Source of the DNA: Xiphydria camelus
Lineage: Eukaryota; Arthropoda; Insecta; Hymenoptera; Xiphydriidae
Assembly: GCA_963678675.1 (NCBI GenBank)
Contig: OY783193.1
Location: 12,820,822 to 12,884,821 of the forward strand
DNA length: 64,000 nucleotides
Direction of reading: 5' to 3'
Shown here: one piece after another, positions 1 to 12,213 of the stretch
Layout: every line of letters starts with the position of its first letter
How positions within the stretch are numbered: the first letter of the stretch is position 1
Made by a program: the position numbers and the translations under genes
Notes under the pieces: model-generated
What the model saw: only the letters and a program-made list of their open reading frames with translations
Told to the model about the DNA's origin: nothing
The model's database searches: none

Positions 1-180
1 GTGCAGTATGCCTACGTAAGCTGTACCGTATCGCTAAATTGCACGGAAATTCTGGTTCATCTAGACAAGCAGTATAGCTGTGTCAGCTATACCGTATTGC
101 TAAATTGCGCGGGAATTTTGGTTCATTTAGACAAGCAGTATAGCTGTGTCAGCTATACCGTATTGCTAAATTGCAAGTAG
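1..180. repeat. 66-bp tandem repeat, cut by window edge
   Basis: Units begin at 19, 85 and 151 with a spacing of exactly 66 bp and differ by only a few substitutions. The first 18 bases resemble the end of another unit, so the array continues left of the window. The third copy breaks off near 180. No coding potential is visible. Confidence 0.85.
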
Positions 181-266
181 GATTTTGCAAAAAGGGGGCG
201 CGCACGCCTATGCTGCCAACCCGCCTACTGGTGTCGGTTTTTTTTCCAACCCTACCGGGATTCGAA

Positions 267-475
267 TATTTTTTTTTTTTTATAGAAGGGGAAATGCATT
301 TACGCACCATCCCCAGGTTTGGCTAGAACCCGGAGGTGTGTGGAGCTCGGGTGATCCCGCGACGAGAAAGTGCAATGTCGCGGGGCCCACACCGGGATTC
401 GAACCTGCGTTCCTTAGATGAGATGCTTTGAGACTGGGAATGCTCGCATTCTACCAATTGCGCCACCGACTCTTC
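267..475 (-). mobile_element. tRNA-derived SINE-like element
   Basis: Read on the minus strand, the 5' part holds an A-box-like TGGCGCAATTGG (454-465) and a perfect B-box GGTTCGAATCC (395-405) about 50 bp apart, the layout of an internal Pol III promoter. A body of about 110 bp follows, then a run of 13-14 A residues (the T-run at about 267-282). The tRNA-like head does not close an acceptor stem, so it is a SINE or tRNA relic, not a working tRNA. The family is not known to me. Confidence 0.6.
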
Positions 476-568
476 AAGTGGTCTTAGCTAAAATAGGCCT
501 TTATATAATGCAACACTGAGATATCTCGGCAAAAATATTTAAATAAATATTTAATTTGCTATCGGGGT

Positions 569-862
569 ACCGACTCGACTTCTACCGGTATTTCGTATGC
601 CTTGGGCAGAACCGCACAGTTGCAGGGACCTCTTCGGCCGGGCTTGGTCGGTATTCAAGCCACTTTTACCGGTAGAAGTCGAGTCGGGAGTTAGAGTTGG
701 TGTCAATTCGGGAGATCGAAGCGTCTACCTAATCTCGAACTCGTGAATTTGTGAATAATGGAAATTACTCACCATAATTCACAAATCCACGATTTCGAAG
801 TTAGACGCTTCGATCTCCCGAATTGACATCAACTCTAACGGCTGACTCGACTTCTACCGTAT
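569..862. repeat. Nested foldback (two inverted repeats)
   Basis: An arm around CGACTCGACTTCTACCGG (571-588) recurs inverted at about 670-686 and direct at 844-859. Inside the last interval a second palindrome pairs 690-762 with 772-838. The layout suggests a foldback or MITE-type element, or two nested ones. No ORF is present. Confidence 0.7.
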
Positions 863-2027
863 TAAATGCCTCGAGTACCGACCAAGCCTATCCGAAGGTA
901 ACTTTCAAACTGGCCAGTACAGAGACGGACATACGGTAGTCCACCCAGCCATACCGTTCAGTCACACTACACATAAGTTTACAGTTGGTGTAAACATACG
1001 TTTTATAGTCCAGCTAACTATACCTATATACCTATATTACGTATAATCATACAGTTGGGGTAAGAATACGTCAATCTGCTTAGGATAACCTTTCTAGTAT
1101 ATTAAGTAATCAGATGCCATATTGCTGCATCAAACATATCTGTTAGCAATACTTGGACTGCTAACATAGCAATGCTGTATCTCACACACAACTAATAGAA
1201 TTACTGTAATAAAAATATTTTTAGGGGGGAATGGCTAGAAAGTCTCAGGCAGAAATGTATTGCTGTTAAAACTAAAGATTTTTTTCAGTGCAGATATTCG
1301 TGCCAAATCTGAGTATCACGAGCCTGGCCCGTGGTGCATCGGTCGGGTCAAATGTAAACATCACGGGCCAGGCTCATGGTAGATTCTTATAATCATTTAG
1401 TCTCACAATCAAAGTTACATGTTATTCTTGGCCACGTTCGTATATCGAAATATATTTAATACGTAGTAAAACAACGTGGGGGGGAATGCACAAGAAATGT
1501 AAAGTTCCATTACATGTACCAGTATGTTTCGAACAGTATCACACCATTGAAGATTATTAATTTTTCTTTGTTGATTTTTGTAAAAACGGTAATTATATGA
1601 AATGTAAATTTACTCAGAAATTGGAATTAAATATTATTCATTTATTATTTATTTCAAGATAATAAACATTTTGTGGTATATCTACCACAATTATTAACCA
1701 CAATTATTACATTAGTTTGTAATTGAGGGGTTTCTGGGAAAAACAACATCTATCACTTTTTGTTGAAATTGAGTTGGCAGAGCTATTGCGTATACCATAC
1801 TTCAATGCTGCTGTCTGATAAATATTTAAGATGCCTTCTCACATAGCCTAATTTGAAAATGTAAATAATAAACTTGAATACTTATTGGCCTTATCTTATT
1901 TATTCATTATCAGTATTATAGGGAATATGAGTATATTATATGACGTATAGAATTTTTTACTGATTTATGTGGGGCCCTCCTGTGGCACCCTTAAATATCG
2001 CTCCTATACGCGCTAGGAATACCTTAA
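863..2027. other. No gene seen; AT-rich with one short hairpin
   Basis: I see no coding sequence. The only structure is a near-perfect 17-bp inverted repeat around GAGCCTGGCCCGTG at 1317-1333 and 1361-1378. At about 2028 the sequence becomes alignable to UGT exon 2, which marks the broken end of pseudogene UGT-A. Confidence 0.6.
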
Positions 2028-3078
2028 GCCATCGTCTCTCAAGTGTCAACCTCCGACTTCAACAATGGACGGGTTATACGCTCTGATACTATTAAACTTT
2101 GATGAGAATTAAACAAAAGCATTTTATAATGTCTCTCTCGAGCTCACAAATTTCCGGAAGAGATCGGGATTGATATATTTCTTTACGAATTCTTTCTTCC
2201 CAGCTGTATAGTACAAGAATTGTAGATTAATGTAGAATCCTGTGAAAATATTGACTAGTCGTTGCCAGAAGCTCATCCGACCGTCAAAATTTAAGAAGAT
2301 CATCGGGGAGAGAGCATTATTATAAAGATTTCCCATAGGGGCAGGCATCCATGGAGATTCGACACCAGAAGCGAAGTGATATTGAGCTCCGAAAATCTTT
2401 GTCGCAGAAATTTTAATGATATTGCAAAAACAGTATGTCATCATAGTGATTTTGTTAAGCATGCCCCTACCAACAGAACATTCGTTTTCTGGACCCAATT
2501 ACTTTATTTGAATTTAATAGTTTTCTTATTATACCTAGACAATAACTATCAATTCTTTCATAAGTTTTAGAGTCATTCTCGTTACTTATATGCTCTCGGT
2601 ATGAAGTGAAAGAAATGATTTATATGATAGGCTGGTCTCCTCACCTCTGTGATAACCAAATCGTACGGTGGATCGTTGGGAGGATGTTTTATTAAATTCT
2701 GAAATTGCGAAAATTCCAAAAGTTGGCAGATCTGATCTCCAGTTAATTCAATCAATGTTACTAAATTTAGAACGTATAATGAATTTATAAAAATCGTACG
2801 TCATCTTGTTTATCACATTGGGTAATGTTTCTTCTAAACTCTGATGTACCATGTATAATTCCCAGTCACGCCTTTCAAGGGAAAGTGACTTACGATATCG
2901 ACCTGGTGACCACGTTGCACTAAACCCTTCATCAGTTGTTCGAGCATCATAAAGTAGCTCTTTCCGTTGAAAGGAAAGATTCCAAGAATTCGATGATCGT
3001 CGCTAGTTCGACTACCGAGAATCAGAAGTCATAATCCGACGAGTATATATATAGTGTTACTATGTGTATCGTCTTCAT
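2028..3078 (-). pseudogene. UGT-A: truncated, frameshifted UDP-glycosyltransferase pseudogene
   Basis: This is a decayed copy of UGT-D (21372-23461). Exon 1 spans 2645-3078 with its ATG and GT donor still visible. It has a net frame change in the signal-peptide TA repeat that leads to a stop after 18 codons, plus further indels. Exon 2 spans about 2028-2396. It has lost about 40 bp just after its acceptor relative to UGT-D and carries small indels. Exons 3-5 are absent: similarity ends at 2028 in unrelated sequence. The paralogous upstream region is retained (3079-4073), so this was a full duplicated locus and not a processed copy. It cannot encode an enzyme. Confidence 0.9.
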
Positions 3079-4073
3079 TGCGGTATGATGTTCACTCGCG
3101 AATATTAATCGGAACTTTTCAGAAATAACGTCGAATAGTTTGCGCAATTATCGAGATGATTAATTCGACACGAGCGTTGAACTGGTCGATCCTAGCATAA
3201 ATGCGTTTTCACTGTAGTTAAAAGGTTTTTAACGACGATTCGATGCGGTTAGATCATAATTTTGATTTTGGAAGCGACGCTCGGGTTACGGCTGGATGAA
3301 AATGATTCAGTACTAGAGCTAGCTTACTTATACATATGTCGAGTATTCTACCAAAGCGTATACGTTATTGTGTGTACGATAAACTATAATCGTTCTCACG
3401 CATCACATATTGACTGCCCCAACGAATGAACCTCTAGACTGATTCGTAAGAGTTCTAACTAAGACTTAGTATCCAGTGTTCGCCTATCGGGTATGGAGCC
3501 AAAGTGGCATATCGCATCGTGGCATGATCACTTTTAACGATCTATATAATCGCACATCGTGATTCTCAAATGGCCCTACGACATTATGATGATTCACTGC
3601 TCGCGGACAGTTACGTTCGACTGATACATAACCTTGAGATCATTTCGATGTCGTTCCAACTGTTAATTCAATTGAAATCTCTGAGAAATTCGATCTATCC
3701 ACAATTAGTATACTATTTTATACTACCTATGTATGCTTATATTGTTATTGATCGCTACCTCAAAAACGACTTTATCTCCTGCAGCTTACGGACTTTCACG
3801 ATTCACTTATCTCACTCATTATACACACGTATTTATGTCCCATGCAAAGAATAAGAGACTTGGCACATTTCATTCTGAATTTAAAGTTGAAAAACATACA
3901 GAATTTCTTGGTTGCCGATATTACGTCTTGTAAATTTTCTCGGCGGGAAACTATACGTGCGTGCGATTATCAGGAAATAGTTAATCGATGTTGTCAGAAA
4001 TATTCACTGTACCGATCAATATTTTCATTTATTGATCGGTACGTCTCGACCGAAATGATAATCTGATAACCAT
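3079..4073 (-). promoter_or_regulatory. Duplicated 5' flank of UGT-A
   Basis: This region aligns along its length with the 5' flank of UGT-D (23462-24896), apart from a 448-bp insertion there. It carries the dyad CGAAT...ATTCG at about 3422-3447, some 350 bp upstream of the ATG, which is kept in all four A/B/D/F flanks. It ends at 4073, where the copies diverge. Short ORFs here are not conserved in the paralogous copy and are treated as noise. Confidence 0.6.
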
Positions 4074-4384
4074 TATCCATTACATAATATAGACATAGAT
4101 ATTGAAAGAAAAGCAAAGCCATGCTTATACTGTTCAAAAGATAACAGAACTCTTGTAATCGAAATTTGATATTATATATTTATAAGTACCAACTTCAGTA
4201 TTTACACAATTATTACTGTTGATCAATAGTTTATTGTCGTATAGGATAAACATTGATGAAATGGGATATTTATCTATAATTGGACGACTGATTTTCTTTA
4301 TGAAAACTATAGGTATTTATCTTCTATTACATGCCATTACATTCTATTACATAACATTATTAATTAAATGCCTAAAAACGATTC

Positions 4385-7300
4385 TCACTTATTTTTCTTT
4401 GATTTTGATACATCTATCTTTGATGCGTTATTTCTACCGGTGAAGATTGACCTGTACATAATTCTTATAATCCATCGAATAATGTATAACGCGATTAAAA
4501 TACACGAGAAGACAAAGACGAAAATATCGATCGGTGCGATTTGCCACCACTCCAAATCGGCACTCGGTGCTTTCAGAGCGTATCCGTTTCTGATCACGTA
4601 TTCGACCCAATAAATACCCAAATCCAGTGCACTTATAGGACGGTCTCGAAATAGCGTGGACACCTTCACAATATTTTTTCTAAAAAGAAAACCTTGTTTA
4701 ACTGTAAAATCTCAAAATGTAATAATGATGCACTCACTTGTATGAAGGGTCTTTCACGACGGTATTTACAGCGTTGACTAACGCTTCCTCTGTGATGTCT
4801 TTATAATCCAACGACATGGCAATCTTCTTCTTAACACAATTCTGTATATTAGCAGGTTGATCACCGTAGAGTGGTATGCCGATCATTGGGACAGCATGGT
4901 AAATTGATTCTTGTGTGCTCATGAGACCACCGTGTGTGATGAAAGCACGAATGTTTTTATGTTCTGCAATGTAATAGCATAACGATAATATCGCTGAAAT
5001 ATAAGAGAGAGTAGCCGCACGAAATTATAGAAAATAATTCATATTTCTGTCAATAGAGCGACGTGAGTAGTCGAGCAGCGAATACGTATCTCGAGCGACT
5101 AGGAAAGTGCAAAAGCTCTGCGAATCACAAAATCGGGTGTGTGGTCGCATTCCACGATAAATTAAAAATTTCCAAACCGTTATTCCAGCAGTTTTTTGAG
5201 GCTTGAATTATAGTATCCACCAACTGAGCAGTGGCTTCCACAGCAATCAGCTATAGCCATCCGGGATACAGATGTTGAAGATGGGGAGTCAGGAGAGAAA
5301 ATTTAAAAGGGTTCGATAGGTCATATGCGCGAGACACTCTCTCTCTGTCTGTGTGTGTGTGGGGGGGGGGGGGGCGCGCGCGCGCGTGTGTGTGTGATAG
5401 GTAGAATAGAAAAATAAAATATTCCCTGGAATGAAAAAATGAAAACCCACGCAATATTTGAAACTGCGGAAACCATGAACCAGTCATGACATTTTTAGGA
5501 AGACCTGGTGGTAGTTCCTCCTTTTTAGCGACTTTCATTAATACGCGAATCGGTGCAATCTTTCTAAACGCCGAATATATCTCGGCCAACATATCCTTTG
5601 GGAAGGATTCGATATTAATCATCGATCCCAGAGAAAAGTAGATCCAACCGTCTTTACTATCGTCTAACCATTTTCTTAGTTCCTATAGAGAAAGGAGAAA
5701 AAGAGACAATAAAGCCGAATAGATGTGCAAACTACCTCATTCGTACATAGAACGCGAACTTACCGGTAATAATTTTGAGCCATCATCACTCAAGTGCAAA
5801 CCTCCGACTTCGACGATGGACGGGTTGTACGCTTTTATACCGTTCAAACTAGGGTGAGAATTAATCAAAAGCAGTGCCACGTCCCTCTCAAGTATGCGAA
5901 TCCCCGGAAGATTAGGATCGATGTACTTCTTCACGTACTCTTCCTGGCTTGCCGTATAGTATCGGAACGCAATATTGATACACATTCCCGTTACAACATT
6001 GACCAATCGTTTCCAAAAGTTCATGCTATCGTCGAAGTTCCAATAGAACATCGGAGAGAGAACATTATTGTCAGGATTTCCCATAGGAGTGGCCATCCAT
6101 GGATATTCCAAACAGGAAGCGACGGTGATAATAGGAACCTTCAAGTGACGGCCGAACGCGAAGTAGCATGGATACAATAAAAACTGCGCCATATAAATTT
6201 CAATATGTAATATTGTATAAAAATTGTCTAAAAATGCTTAGCTATACTTACAATAAAACCGTTCCAGGTGTACCTTGCCGATTTCGTTCATTCTGATACT
6301 TATGTTATTCTACACGGAATTCTAATAGATACGTATTATTTTTTTTCTGCAGAAAAACATGTCTTTGGGGTGAAATTAACCATCGAACTTGATAGCTCCT
6401 AGGAATAATTATTGGTTTCCACATAAGTACTTGCAATTGAGCTTTTGTAATGAAACGAAGTGGATAATAATCTACATAAAAAATGACGAAAAATACAATT
6501 TATTATATTTCGTTAGAGTAATTAATTAAAAAATTGTAAGGGTTCAAATTTTACAGCAATTTTGTGAATTTCAACTCTTATAATTTTTTAATTAATTATC
6601 CTCACGAAATATAGTGAATTGCATTTTTCATCATTTTTTATGTAGATTATTATCCACTTGGTTTCATTTCAAAAGATCAATTGCAAGGATGTGAAAACCA
6701 GCAATCACTCCTAGGAGCTGTTAACTTTCAGGGTTAATTTCACCAACTAGGAATGTTTTTCCGCAGATAAAAAAAATACGTATCTCTTAAATGTTGATGT
6801 AGAATAACATATATCAGAATGAACGAAATCGGCGGGGTACACATGGGCGGTTTCCTTGTTAGATATATTACGACAATTGATTGTCGTATAGTAGTTATTA
6901 TGTGTTTTATAATTATTACCCACTTATTTTTGTCTTTTTCTATTCTATGACGTTCGGCCTATCATCGTCGTCACCCTATTAAGCTCGTCCTCATACACAG
7001 AACATACGTTCCCTGAACTCAATTACTTTACTTGAATCTCATAGTTCTCTTATCACACTAATAACTATAAATTCTTCCACAATTTTCGCAATTATCCTCA
7101 TTATAAATCTCACTGCAAAGCGAAAAAGGTAATATAAAGTATCGGCAGGTCTCCTCACCTCTGTAAGAACCAAATCGTACGGCGGATCATTGGACGGATT
7201 TTTTATCAGATTCTGCAATTGTGGGAGTTTCAGCAATTCGCACATCTGACTCCCAAATATTTCAGACAATTTTTTCATTTTTATATTTCTGAATTGTTTT

Positions 7301-7578
7301 ATAAAATCATACGTCATGTTGTTCATCACATTGGGTAATGTTCCTTCTAAACTGATGTAGGTATAATTCCCAGTCACGCCTTTCAAGGGAAAGTGACTTA
7401 CGATATCGACCTGGTGACCACGTTGCACCAAACCCTTCATCAGTTGTTCGAACATCATAAAATGGCTCTTCGCATTGAAAGGAAAGAGTCCAAGAATTCG
7501 ATGTCCATCGCTTGGTCGACTACCGAGAATCAGTAGTAATGACCCGACAAGTATCGTTACCGAACTTATCGCCTTCAT
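4385..7578 (-). CDS. UGT-B: UDP-glycosyltransferase, 5 exons, 530 aa
   Basis: This is a family 1 UDP-glycosyltransferase that transfers sugar from a UDP-sugar to small lipophilic aglycones in the ER lumen. Exons, in gene order: 7578-7159, 6183-5764, 5682-5451, 4963-4738, 4679-4385. All introns have GT/AG ends and the coding total is 1,593 nt. A signal peptide covers about residues 1-25. The catalytic-type His is H39 in the KSH motif. The signature begins near residue 358 with ITHGG and has DQ at 392-393. Two Trp residues (477-478) precede a membrane helix (about 483-505), and the basic tail ends KKNK, a KKXX ER-retrieval form. The usual GVP of the signature reads AVP. The closest paralogue is UGT-F. 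Intron 1 holds a 608-bp MITE. Exon 3 uses an unusual donor, GTGGGT, shared with UGT-F. Substrate is unknown. Confidence 0.93.
5337..5397. repeat. Compound microsatellite in UGT-B intron 3
   Basis: Runs of CT, GT, G (about 14), CG and GT follow each other. The orthologous position in the paralogue UGT-F (31309-31377) is instead an almost pure AG tract, so the repeat motif has changed since duplication. Confidence 0.85.
6251..6858. mobile_element. 608-bp palindromic MITE with TTA target duplication
   Basis: The ends CAATAAAACCG and (inverted) CAAGGAAACCG are flanked by TTA at 6248-6250 and 6859-6861. The two halves are long inverted repeats. UGT-F intron 1 provides the uninterrupted paralogous site near 34010. 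A TTA duplication is typical of PIF/Harbinger-type elements. No transposase is encoded. It shares its subterminal block with the element at 15743-16182. Confidence 0.8.
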
Positions 7579-8053
7579 TGCTATATAAAGTTAACTCGCA
7601 AATATTCATCGGAACTCTTCAAGGATTACGTTGTATATTTTACGCGGCTATCGAAATGAATTATTCGATATGAGATTTTCACCGATCGGTGATTTTGTCG
7701 GAACCGTTGCCACTGTTTTTAAAACGTCTTTATCAATAAATCGCTGCAGTTAGATCATATTTTCGGTTTTGAAAATGATTGACATTCAGTTTTATGACTG
7801 AATGTAATAACAGGGTACTAAAGATAGCTTATTTAGATACTCGATGTACTCTAGCGGTCTAATGTAAACGTTACTACACGATAAAATACCATCGCTCGCA
7901 AGTATCGACTACGTTGGGTCACTTCACGAATCGACTCTTCGACTGATTCGTGAGAGTCGACTGGGGCTATAGTACTAACAATAAGCTATTCTTTGCCGAG
8001 TGGGGAGCAAAAGTGACGCATCTCGCCTCGTAGCGTGATCATATGTGTAGGTA
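7579..8053 (-). promoter_or_regulatory. 5' flank of UGT-B, conserved with UGT-F
   Basis: About 475 bp align with 34733-35202 upstream of UGT-F and more weakly with the A/D flanks. A dyad CACGAATC...GATTCGTG at 7925-7952 lies about 350 bp before the ATG in every copy. The similarity ends near 8053, which I take as the edge of the duplicated block. No transcription start can be fixed. Confidence 0.55.
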
Positions 8054-8330
8054 ATTTTTATTGTTTCCAGTTAAAAAACGGATAACACCACGAACTTCAC
8101 AATCGGCGGTAGGAGCGAGTGGAGTCTCCATGGCAACTGTGGCGTGAATGCCTTGCGATTAATGCACACGCACAGGAATTTTACAGGGCTTGCACTACAT
8201 ACAGACAAATATTCCCTCCAAATTTCAAATGTTTCCCACCAATTAAACAGGTTTAAAAAAATAGTGGAACTTACTTTTGAGACACCTCTCGTATATTATA
8301 GACGTTGACGGGCTCTCTTTCATAATTAAT

Positions 8331-8372
8331 AAATCCAGGGAAAAAATATCTGGTCGCCGTGAACGCAGCCTT

Positions 8373-8412
<40 letters not shown>

Positions 8413-8433
8413 AAGGCTCAGTATATATATATA
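8331..8433. repeat. TA microsatellite and inverted flank of the BEL element
   Basis: A TA tract (about 8374-8410) is followed by a small palindrome around CTCAGTATATATATA that abuts the retroelement at 8434. Bases 8331-8377, read inverted, resemble 14172-14215 on the other side of the element (shared pieces ATAGGAAG, GTTCA, GGCGA, CAGATATT, TCCCTG). The BEL copy therefore sits between inverted, TA-rich flanks. Confidence 0.6.
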
Positions 8434-8758
8434 TACTGAGGACGGCCCGTTGGCGGGTGCACGGAATGCACCGTTGAATGAAGTTCCGGATGGGTACTCG
8501 TCCTCCGATGATCCAATATCGCTGTCTGGCGGTAGCAAGAGTTAGTTGAGGACCGCCATGAAGTGTGAGCCGATGATAGTGATCGATGATCAGTGTAGAA
8601 AATGTGCACTCGCGAGGGAGAATGAGAGGATGCTTCTCATCGAACGATAGCTGCGAGTGCTTGAGTCTTCCTCCGACACGTAAGAGTCCATCTGAGTCCA
8701 AAAACGGCGCGAGACGCACTAATGGATGACCTCGAGAGAGTTGCGTTTCTGCGTTGAT
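8434..8758 (-). repeat. 325-bp terminal direct repeat, left copy
   Basis: By eye this is identical over its whole length to 13815-14139. It encodes the integrase zinc region. It continues on one side into pol and on the other into the TA-rich flank. Confidence 0.9.
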
Positions 8759-11700
8759 TTGGCGAATTTCATCGCCGAAATGATTATGTTGCATCGTCTT
8801 GATCCAAAAAATGCGAGCTTCTTCCAATTCGAGCGTCGAGATTCCACCAGTGAGTTTCGACGTTGACGAATTGCGAACGAGAGACCGAAATTGATGCACG
8901 GCACGTCGACAAAGCGCCGTAACTCGGAGAAGCCTGGATAGCGTCGAGTAGCGCTTGACGAGATCCCAAGGTTCCGGAGATACGGATGTCGTATGATTGG
9001 CGGCAACTTCCTTTCGGCTTTCGTGATGAACAGCAGGATTCGGCAGAGGAGCTGAGGAAGGCCAAGCAACGGAAGGCTTGGCGAGCCACGGGGGACCGGA
9101 CCACCAGAGTTCGGAATCCCGAAGTTGATCCGGAGAGGTGCCGCGCGAAGCGAGGTCGGCCGGATTCTCGGAACCTGGTACGTGGTGCCATCGTGCTTGG
9201 TGGAGCTCGTGTATTTTGGTTACACGGTTGCAAACGAACTCCTTCCATCGCGAAGGGTGGCTCTTAATCCATGCGAGTGCGACCGTGGAATCGGTCCATA
9301 GATGAATTGGCGCACTCTCGAGATGTAGAGTCTTGCGCACGTGGCGCGCTTGCCGGACGAGAAGCAGAGCGGCGCACAATTCGAGACGAGGGATCGTTAC
9401 TTTCTTTAATGGCGCGACTTTGGATTTAGCAGAAAGAAGCGAGATCCGTACCTCGTTATCTTCCGAGAATACTCGCAGATAAAGGACTGCACCGAGAGCT
9501 TCTTGGGATGCGTCGGCGAATCCGTGGATTTCCAGGGCGATAGACGACGAATGCAGTCCACTCCAGCGTGGAACTGAGATCATGGAAATACCCTGTAGCT
9601 GTTGCAGGTAGAGATTCCACTGCGAGGCTAGATTTTCCGGCAGCTGGTCATCCCAATCGAGCCGGAGTGTCCATAACTCCTGCATGAAGATCTTCGCCTT
9701 GATAATAACGGGAGTAAGCCATCCAAGAGGATCAAATAATTGAGCGATCTGCGAGAGGACTTGTCGCTTCGTATAGTGCAGAGAATCTGGAAGAGCGTGA
9801 GGTGAGAAAGTAAATGCGTCCGACGTTGGGTTCCACGCGAGGCCGAGAGCACGAAAACAAGGACTCTGATCGAGCGAGAGAGGCATGGCGATTTCGCGAT
9901 CAGTCTGAGAAATATCGTCGAGAACTTCCGATTGGCTTGCCGTCCATTTCTGCAGTTGAAATCCGCCCGCCTTGAGCAGTTGTGTGAGTTGAGCGATGAT
10001 CTCGCGGCCTTGAGCAACATTGTCTGCACCAGAGAAAATGTCGTCCACGTAGGAGTTTTCTAGGATTGCGCGGCCTGCGTGAGGAAATGATTTTCCTTCG
10101 TCTTCAACCAGTTGATGCAACACTCGAATAGCTAGATAGGGCGCGCAAGCGAGACCGTAGGTGACTGTGCATAACTGGTATTCCTGGATGGAAGTTTCGG
10201 AGTTTTCTCGCCAGAGAATACGTTGCAAATCCCAGTCGTCTTTGTGTACCCTGATTTGTCGGTACATTTTGACGATGTCGCACGAGAAGGCGACGGGATA
10301 CTGCCGCCACCGCATGAGAACGTCGGCGAGGTCGGTTTGAACCTTGGGGCCGACGAGAAGATTTTCGTTCAGCGATCTCCCTAGATTGGTCTTCTGTGAT
10401 CCGTTGAATACTACTCGTAATTTGGTGGTGGAGCTGGATTCTCGGGATACGCCATGATGAGGCAGATAGAAGGTTCGTGAAGAATCTGGCGACGTGTTGA
10501 GGGCTCGGCGCATATGGCCGAGTTGAAGATATTCCTTAAGAAAGGTTGAGTACGCTGTTTTGAACTGCGAGTCCTTGGAGAATTGTGCTTCCATTCTCCA
10601 GAGCATTTTCTTTGCAGGTGTGCGAGAATCGCCAAGATTGAGAGAGGTATCCTTGATCGGCAGACGGACGATGTAGCGACCTGATGTGTCGCGAGCCACG
10701 GTGTGACGGAAATGTTGTTCGCAACGATCATCTTCTGGCGAGAGAGTGGTAGATTCCAATGTGTTTTCTTGAATCCAGAAGCGTTGCATGAGCTCGAGAA
10801 GCTCATAGTCGAGAGAGCTTTGGAATCCTTGTACCATTGCGAGATGAGAAGATACCGTGTTTTGCGACGAGATAGATCCAGAGAGTATCCAACCGAGCAT
10901 TGTTTCCTGGGCAATCGGAGTTCCTGGCGTGCCTTTACGTAGGCCGTGCAGGATGACGTGAGTATACACGTCGGCACCGAGAATAATATCGATTTGACCA
11001 GGGCGATCGAAAGTTGGATCCGCGAGATTGAGTCCCTTGAGATGTGGCCAGTCCTCCTGAAGAAGGCGAAACGATGGGAGGAATCCGGTCAGTCGAGGAA
11101 GAATGAGGGACTCGACTTGAAGAGAGAATGATGGAACCGCTTGAGATAACACGACGAGAGACGCGCGCCCGCGGGTCACTCCAGATTGTTGGGCGCCGAC
11201 TCCCGTGACGGGGATGGTTCCATGGCGTCGTGGTAGCCTTAGTTTTTGAGCGACAGACTCCGTAACGAATGTGGACTCTGATCCTTGATCGAGTAGAGCA
11301 CGAGCGATAATTTTTTCTCCTGTTTCGGGATGAGCGATGAGAACTTGAGCGGTAGCAAGCAGCACTGGAGAACGACCGATCGATTGTGGCAGTGCTGTAT
11401 GGCTTGCTACGGAGGTGCCCGCTGTCGGCGTTACGAGGGCACTGGAGGATGTATCGGCGGTCGCCGATTGTTGAGCAGTTGTCTCCAACGATGCGGCTTT
11501 GTGAAGGAATGTGTGATGACGGGCGCTGCACGTTTGGCAGCGTGCTTTAGTGCGGCATTCCTTCACGTGATGCGAACCCAAACAATTGAAGCAGAGCTTG
11601 TTCCGAGCGACAATGTCTCTGCGTTCGTCGAGCGATTTTCCCCGGAAATCCGGACAATAACTGATGTAGTGCTTTCCTTTGCAACAACTGCACGATTGCT

Positions 11701-12213
11701 CCTTGGTTTGTGCCGTATGAGATTTGATACCCGTCCGCGATTTGCTTTGCGATGAAATTAACTTGCTCTTTTCCGAAGACGGATGCGTTTGCTCGATAGC
11801 TTCTAACGTACTAATGCGGCCGACAAGGAATGACTCGAGCTCGGCGAACGATTGTGGTTCGGTCTTCTCGCTGATCCTCTTCTCCCATTCTTCGAGGGAG
11901 TCGGGATCGAGTTTTTGAACCATCGCGTGAACAGCCATGTATTCCCAGGACTTAACGTTGAGCGCTTCGAGAGCGCCGAGAGATTCCCGGGCGTTATTAT
12001 AGAGGCTCTTGAGATCGGTTGCCGATTTTCGCGTGACACGAGAAATTCCGAAAAACGTGGCTAGATGCGCGTCCGCGAGTCGCCGTTTATTTTCGTACCG
12101 CACGACGAGAGTTTCCCAAGCCCGATCGAAATTTTCGCCAACGATAGGAATATTTTTAATTAATTGAGCAGGTTCGCCCGTTACGCAGGTGTTTAGATAA
12201 TGTAATGGATATC
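8434..12213 (-). CDS. BEL/Pao gag-pol: partial Gag, protease, RT, RNase H, start of integrase
   Basis: This is one long open frame. From the N-terminal side it shows: a Gag region starting in mid-domain near YPLHYLNTC; Cys/His knuckles including CFNCLGSHHVKEC; an aspartic protease with LLDQGSESTF (DQG where DTG or DSG is usual); RT with YVDDIFSGA; RNase H with GFADASQEALG and LWTDSTVALAW; and the integrase zinc region ending CIPCTRQRA. The frame then runs into the flanking TA tract. The Gag N-terminus is missing: upstream the frame continues to 12319 through unrelated residues and opens only with TTG, so no proper start exists. The polyprotein is open but truncated at both ends. Confidence 0.88.

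Noticed and set aside
1..180. CRISPR array
   Set aside because: The 66-bp units are contiguous tandem copies with no distinct spacers, in a eukaryotic context.
378..475. A functional tRNA gene on the minus strand
   Set aside because: A and B boxes are present, but the acceptor stem does not pair and the anticodon arm is not convincing; a SINE head fits better.
8031..8037. TAGCGTG as a xenobiotic-response element upstream of UGT-B
   Set aside because: The 7-mer is not kept in the F, D or A flanks and is expected by chance.
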